Assembly (NCBI GenBank): GCA_003566995.1
Contig: PXBG01000023.1
Span: 1-51,102 of the forward strand
Direction of reading: 5' to 3'
Source: Syntrophobacteraceae bacterium
GTDB taxonomy: Bacteria; Desulfobacterota; Syntrophobacteria; Syntrophobacterales; Syntrophobacteraceae
DNA length: 51,102 nt
Shown here: positions 50,096 through 51,102 of the stretch, one piece after another
Position numbering within the stretch: position 1 is the stretch's first letter
Layout of the letters: the number at the start of each line of letters is the position of its first letter
Translations under genes and position numbers: made by a program
Notes under the pieces: generated by a model
Database searches by the model: none
What the model was told of the DNA's origin: nothing
The model's input: only the letters and a program-made list of their open reading frames with translations

Positions 50096-51102
50096 ATGAG
50101 CACCTATTGGAGTCAGACCATCAGGGATCTGGAACCCTATGTGCCGGGGGAGCAGCCAAAAGACAAACAATATGTGAAGCTCAACACCAATGAAAACCCC
50201 TATCCGCCGTCTCCTAAAGCTCTCGAAGCCATAAGGCTGGCCACTGACGAGAGTCTTCGTCTCTATCCCGACCCCAACTGCCAGCAATTGAAAGGGGCCA
50301 TCGCCGATCATTACGGTGTCAAAAGGGATCAGGTTTTTGTGGGCAACGGTTCCGATGAAGTGCTGGCTCTGTCTTTCATCACTTTTTTCAGGCAGAGGCT
50401 GCCCCTTCTTTTTCCCGACGTCACGTACAGTTTTTACGAGGTCTACTGCGATCTGTTCAACATAGCGTCCAGGCGCATTCCATTGGCGGACGATTTCAGT
50501 GTGCACACGGAGGATTATGTTCAACCCAATGGGGGCATCATCTTCGCCAATGCCAATGCTTTGACGGGGCATTGCTTGGAGCCCTTTCATATACGCGACC
50601 TTTTGGAAAAGAATGGGGATTCGGTGGTGGCCATCGACGAAGCCTACATAGACTTCGGTGGAGAAACGGTGATTCCCCTGGTCCAGGAATTTCAAAACCT
50701 CCTGGTGATTCAGACCTTTTCCAAAGCCAGATCTCTGGCGGGTTTGCGGGTCGGTTTCGCCGTGGGCCATGAGGAACTCGTGGAAGGGTTGGAGCGGGCC
50801 AAGAACTCCTTCAACTCCTATCCCCTCGGCAGGCTTGCTTTGGCTGGAGCCACAGCGGCCATCCAGGATGACGCGTATTTTCAGGAAACACGCCGGACAG
50901 TCATGAAAACGAGAGAAAGAGTCGTGGTTCAACTGAAGCGCATGGGCTTTGAACTGGTTCCTTCCCAAGCCAATTTTCTGCTCATGGAACACCCTTCCGT
51001 GAGGGGAAGGGAAATATACGAAAAGCTCCGTGACCAGGGCATCCTGGTGAGGTACTTCAACAAACCCCGCGTGGCCAACCACCTGCGGGTGACCATCGGC
51101 AC
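50096..51102 (+). CDS. hisC: Histidinol-phosphate aminotransferase, 3' end cut by window edge
   Basis: 335 residues visible of about 355-360. This PLP aminotransferase exchanges an amino group between imidazole-acetol phosphate and glutamate in histidine synthesis. Motifs: YVKLNTNENPYPPSP at the N-terminus, VFVGNGSDEVLAL, AIDEAYIDFGG, the PLP lysine in TFSKARSLAGLRVGFAVG, and the phosphate-binding Arg segment near the end. The usual NPNxPTG loop reads ANANALTG, a change at two prolines. No strong ribosome binding site lies at ideal distance before ATG at 50096; AAAGGAA is about 13 nt away. No other his gene is visible. Confidence 0.92.
   Translation, partial: MSTYWSQTIRDLEPYVPGEQPKDKQYVKLNTNENPYPPSPKALEAIRLATDESLRLYPDPNCQQLKGAIADHYGVKRDQVFVGNGSDEVLALSFITFFRQRLPLLFPDVTYSFYEVYCDLFNIASRRIPLADDFSVHTEDYVQPNGGIIFANANALTGHCLEPFHIRDLLEKNGDSVVAIDEAYIDFGGETVIPLVQEFQNLLVIQTFSKARSLAGLRVGFAVGHEELVEGLERAKNSFNSYPLGRLALAGATAAIQDDAYFQETRRTVMKTRERVVVQLKRMGFELVPSQANFLLMEHPSVRGREIYEKLRDQGILVRYFNKPRVANHLRVTIG

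Noticed and set aside
50021-51082. Minus-strand open frame opposite hisC
   Set aside because: The plus strand encodes a full set of HisC motifs; the antisense product has no recognisable domain.

Overview
The window looks like chromosomal DNA of a strictly anaerobic, Gram-negative deltaproteobacterium of the sulfate-reducing or syntrophic type (Desulfobacterota, Syntrophobacter-like). This is inferred from gene content. LpxC and an MlaC-like protein imply an outer membrane. A seven-gene hdrCBA-flxDCBA cluster, a TAXI-type TRAP transporter and DUF4390-NtrY-NtrX are typical of that group. The DNA is moderately GC-rich and densely packed. I see no insertion sequence, prophage, CRISPR array or rRNA.

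Layout. 1-6350: a truncated SDR dehydrogenase, an orphan MlaC-like protein, class II fructose-bisphosphate aldolase, a GNAT-nitrilase fusion, a thioredoxin-HEAT fusion and a hypothetical gene. 6443-12280: tRNA-Pro(GGG) with its own promoter and terminator, then the DUF4390-ntrY-ntrX regulatory operon and lpxC, all on the minus strand. 12523-15077: threonine synthase, gamma-class carbonic anhydrase and a small hypothetical gene. 15325-23032: the hdrCBA-flxDCBA operon, from a candidate promoter to a perfect 21-bp stem terminator. 23150-29977: a small basic protein, RecD2 helicase, TRAP permease and binding protein, and a universal stress protein. 30410-33938: a DUF5752-like protein with a TreT-like glycosyltransferase, diacylglycerol kinase and MoaA. 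33956-39296: a minus-strand run of ROK glucokinase, a hypothetical gene, a CBS-ACT protein, MreB and a GAF-GAF-degenerate GGDEF protein. 39457-43700: MutL, MiaA, an RluA-type pseudouridine synthase and an FmdB-type zinc ribbon protein. 44133-51102: a large hybrid histidine kinase, a REC-PAS-GGDEF-EAL protein bracketed by two copies of a roughly 115-bp repeat, and a truncated hisC.

Function. The hdr-flx cluster is the metabolic core. By family knowledge FlxABCD oxidises NAD(P)H and passes electrons through FlxD (MvhD-like) to HdrABC, where flavin-based bifurcation couples ferredoxin reduction to disulfide reduction. All seven subunits are present with intact cysteine motifs, and no hydrogenase or formate dehydrogenase gene lies beside them. 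The rest is housekeeping (cell shape, lipid A, mismatch repair, tRNA modification, Moco, Thr and His synthesis) and signalling (NtrY/X, hybrid kinase, c-di-GMP).

The best candidates for under-described biology are the thioredoxin-HEAT fusion, the degenerate GGDEF protein next to mreB with a palindrome over its promoter, the repeat pair around the c-di-GMP gene, the DUF5752-TreT pair, and the small orphan proteins at 5796, 14802, 23150 and 35112.
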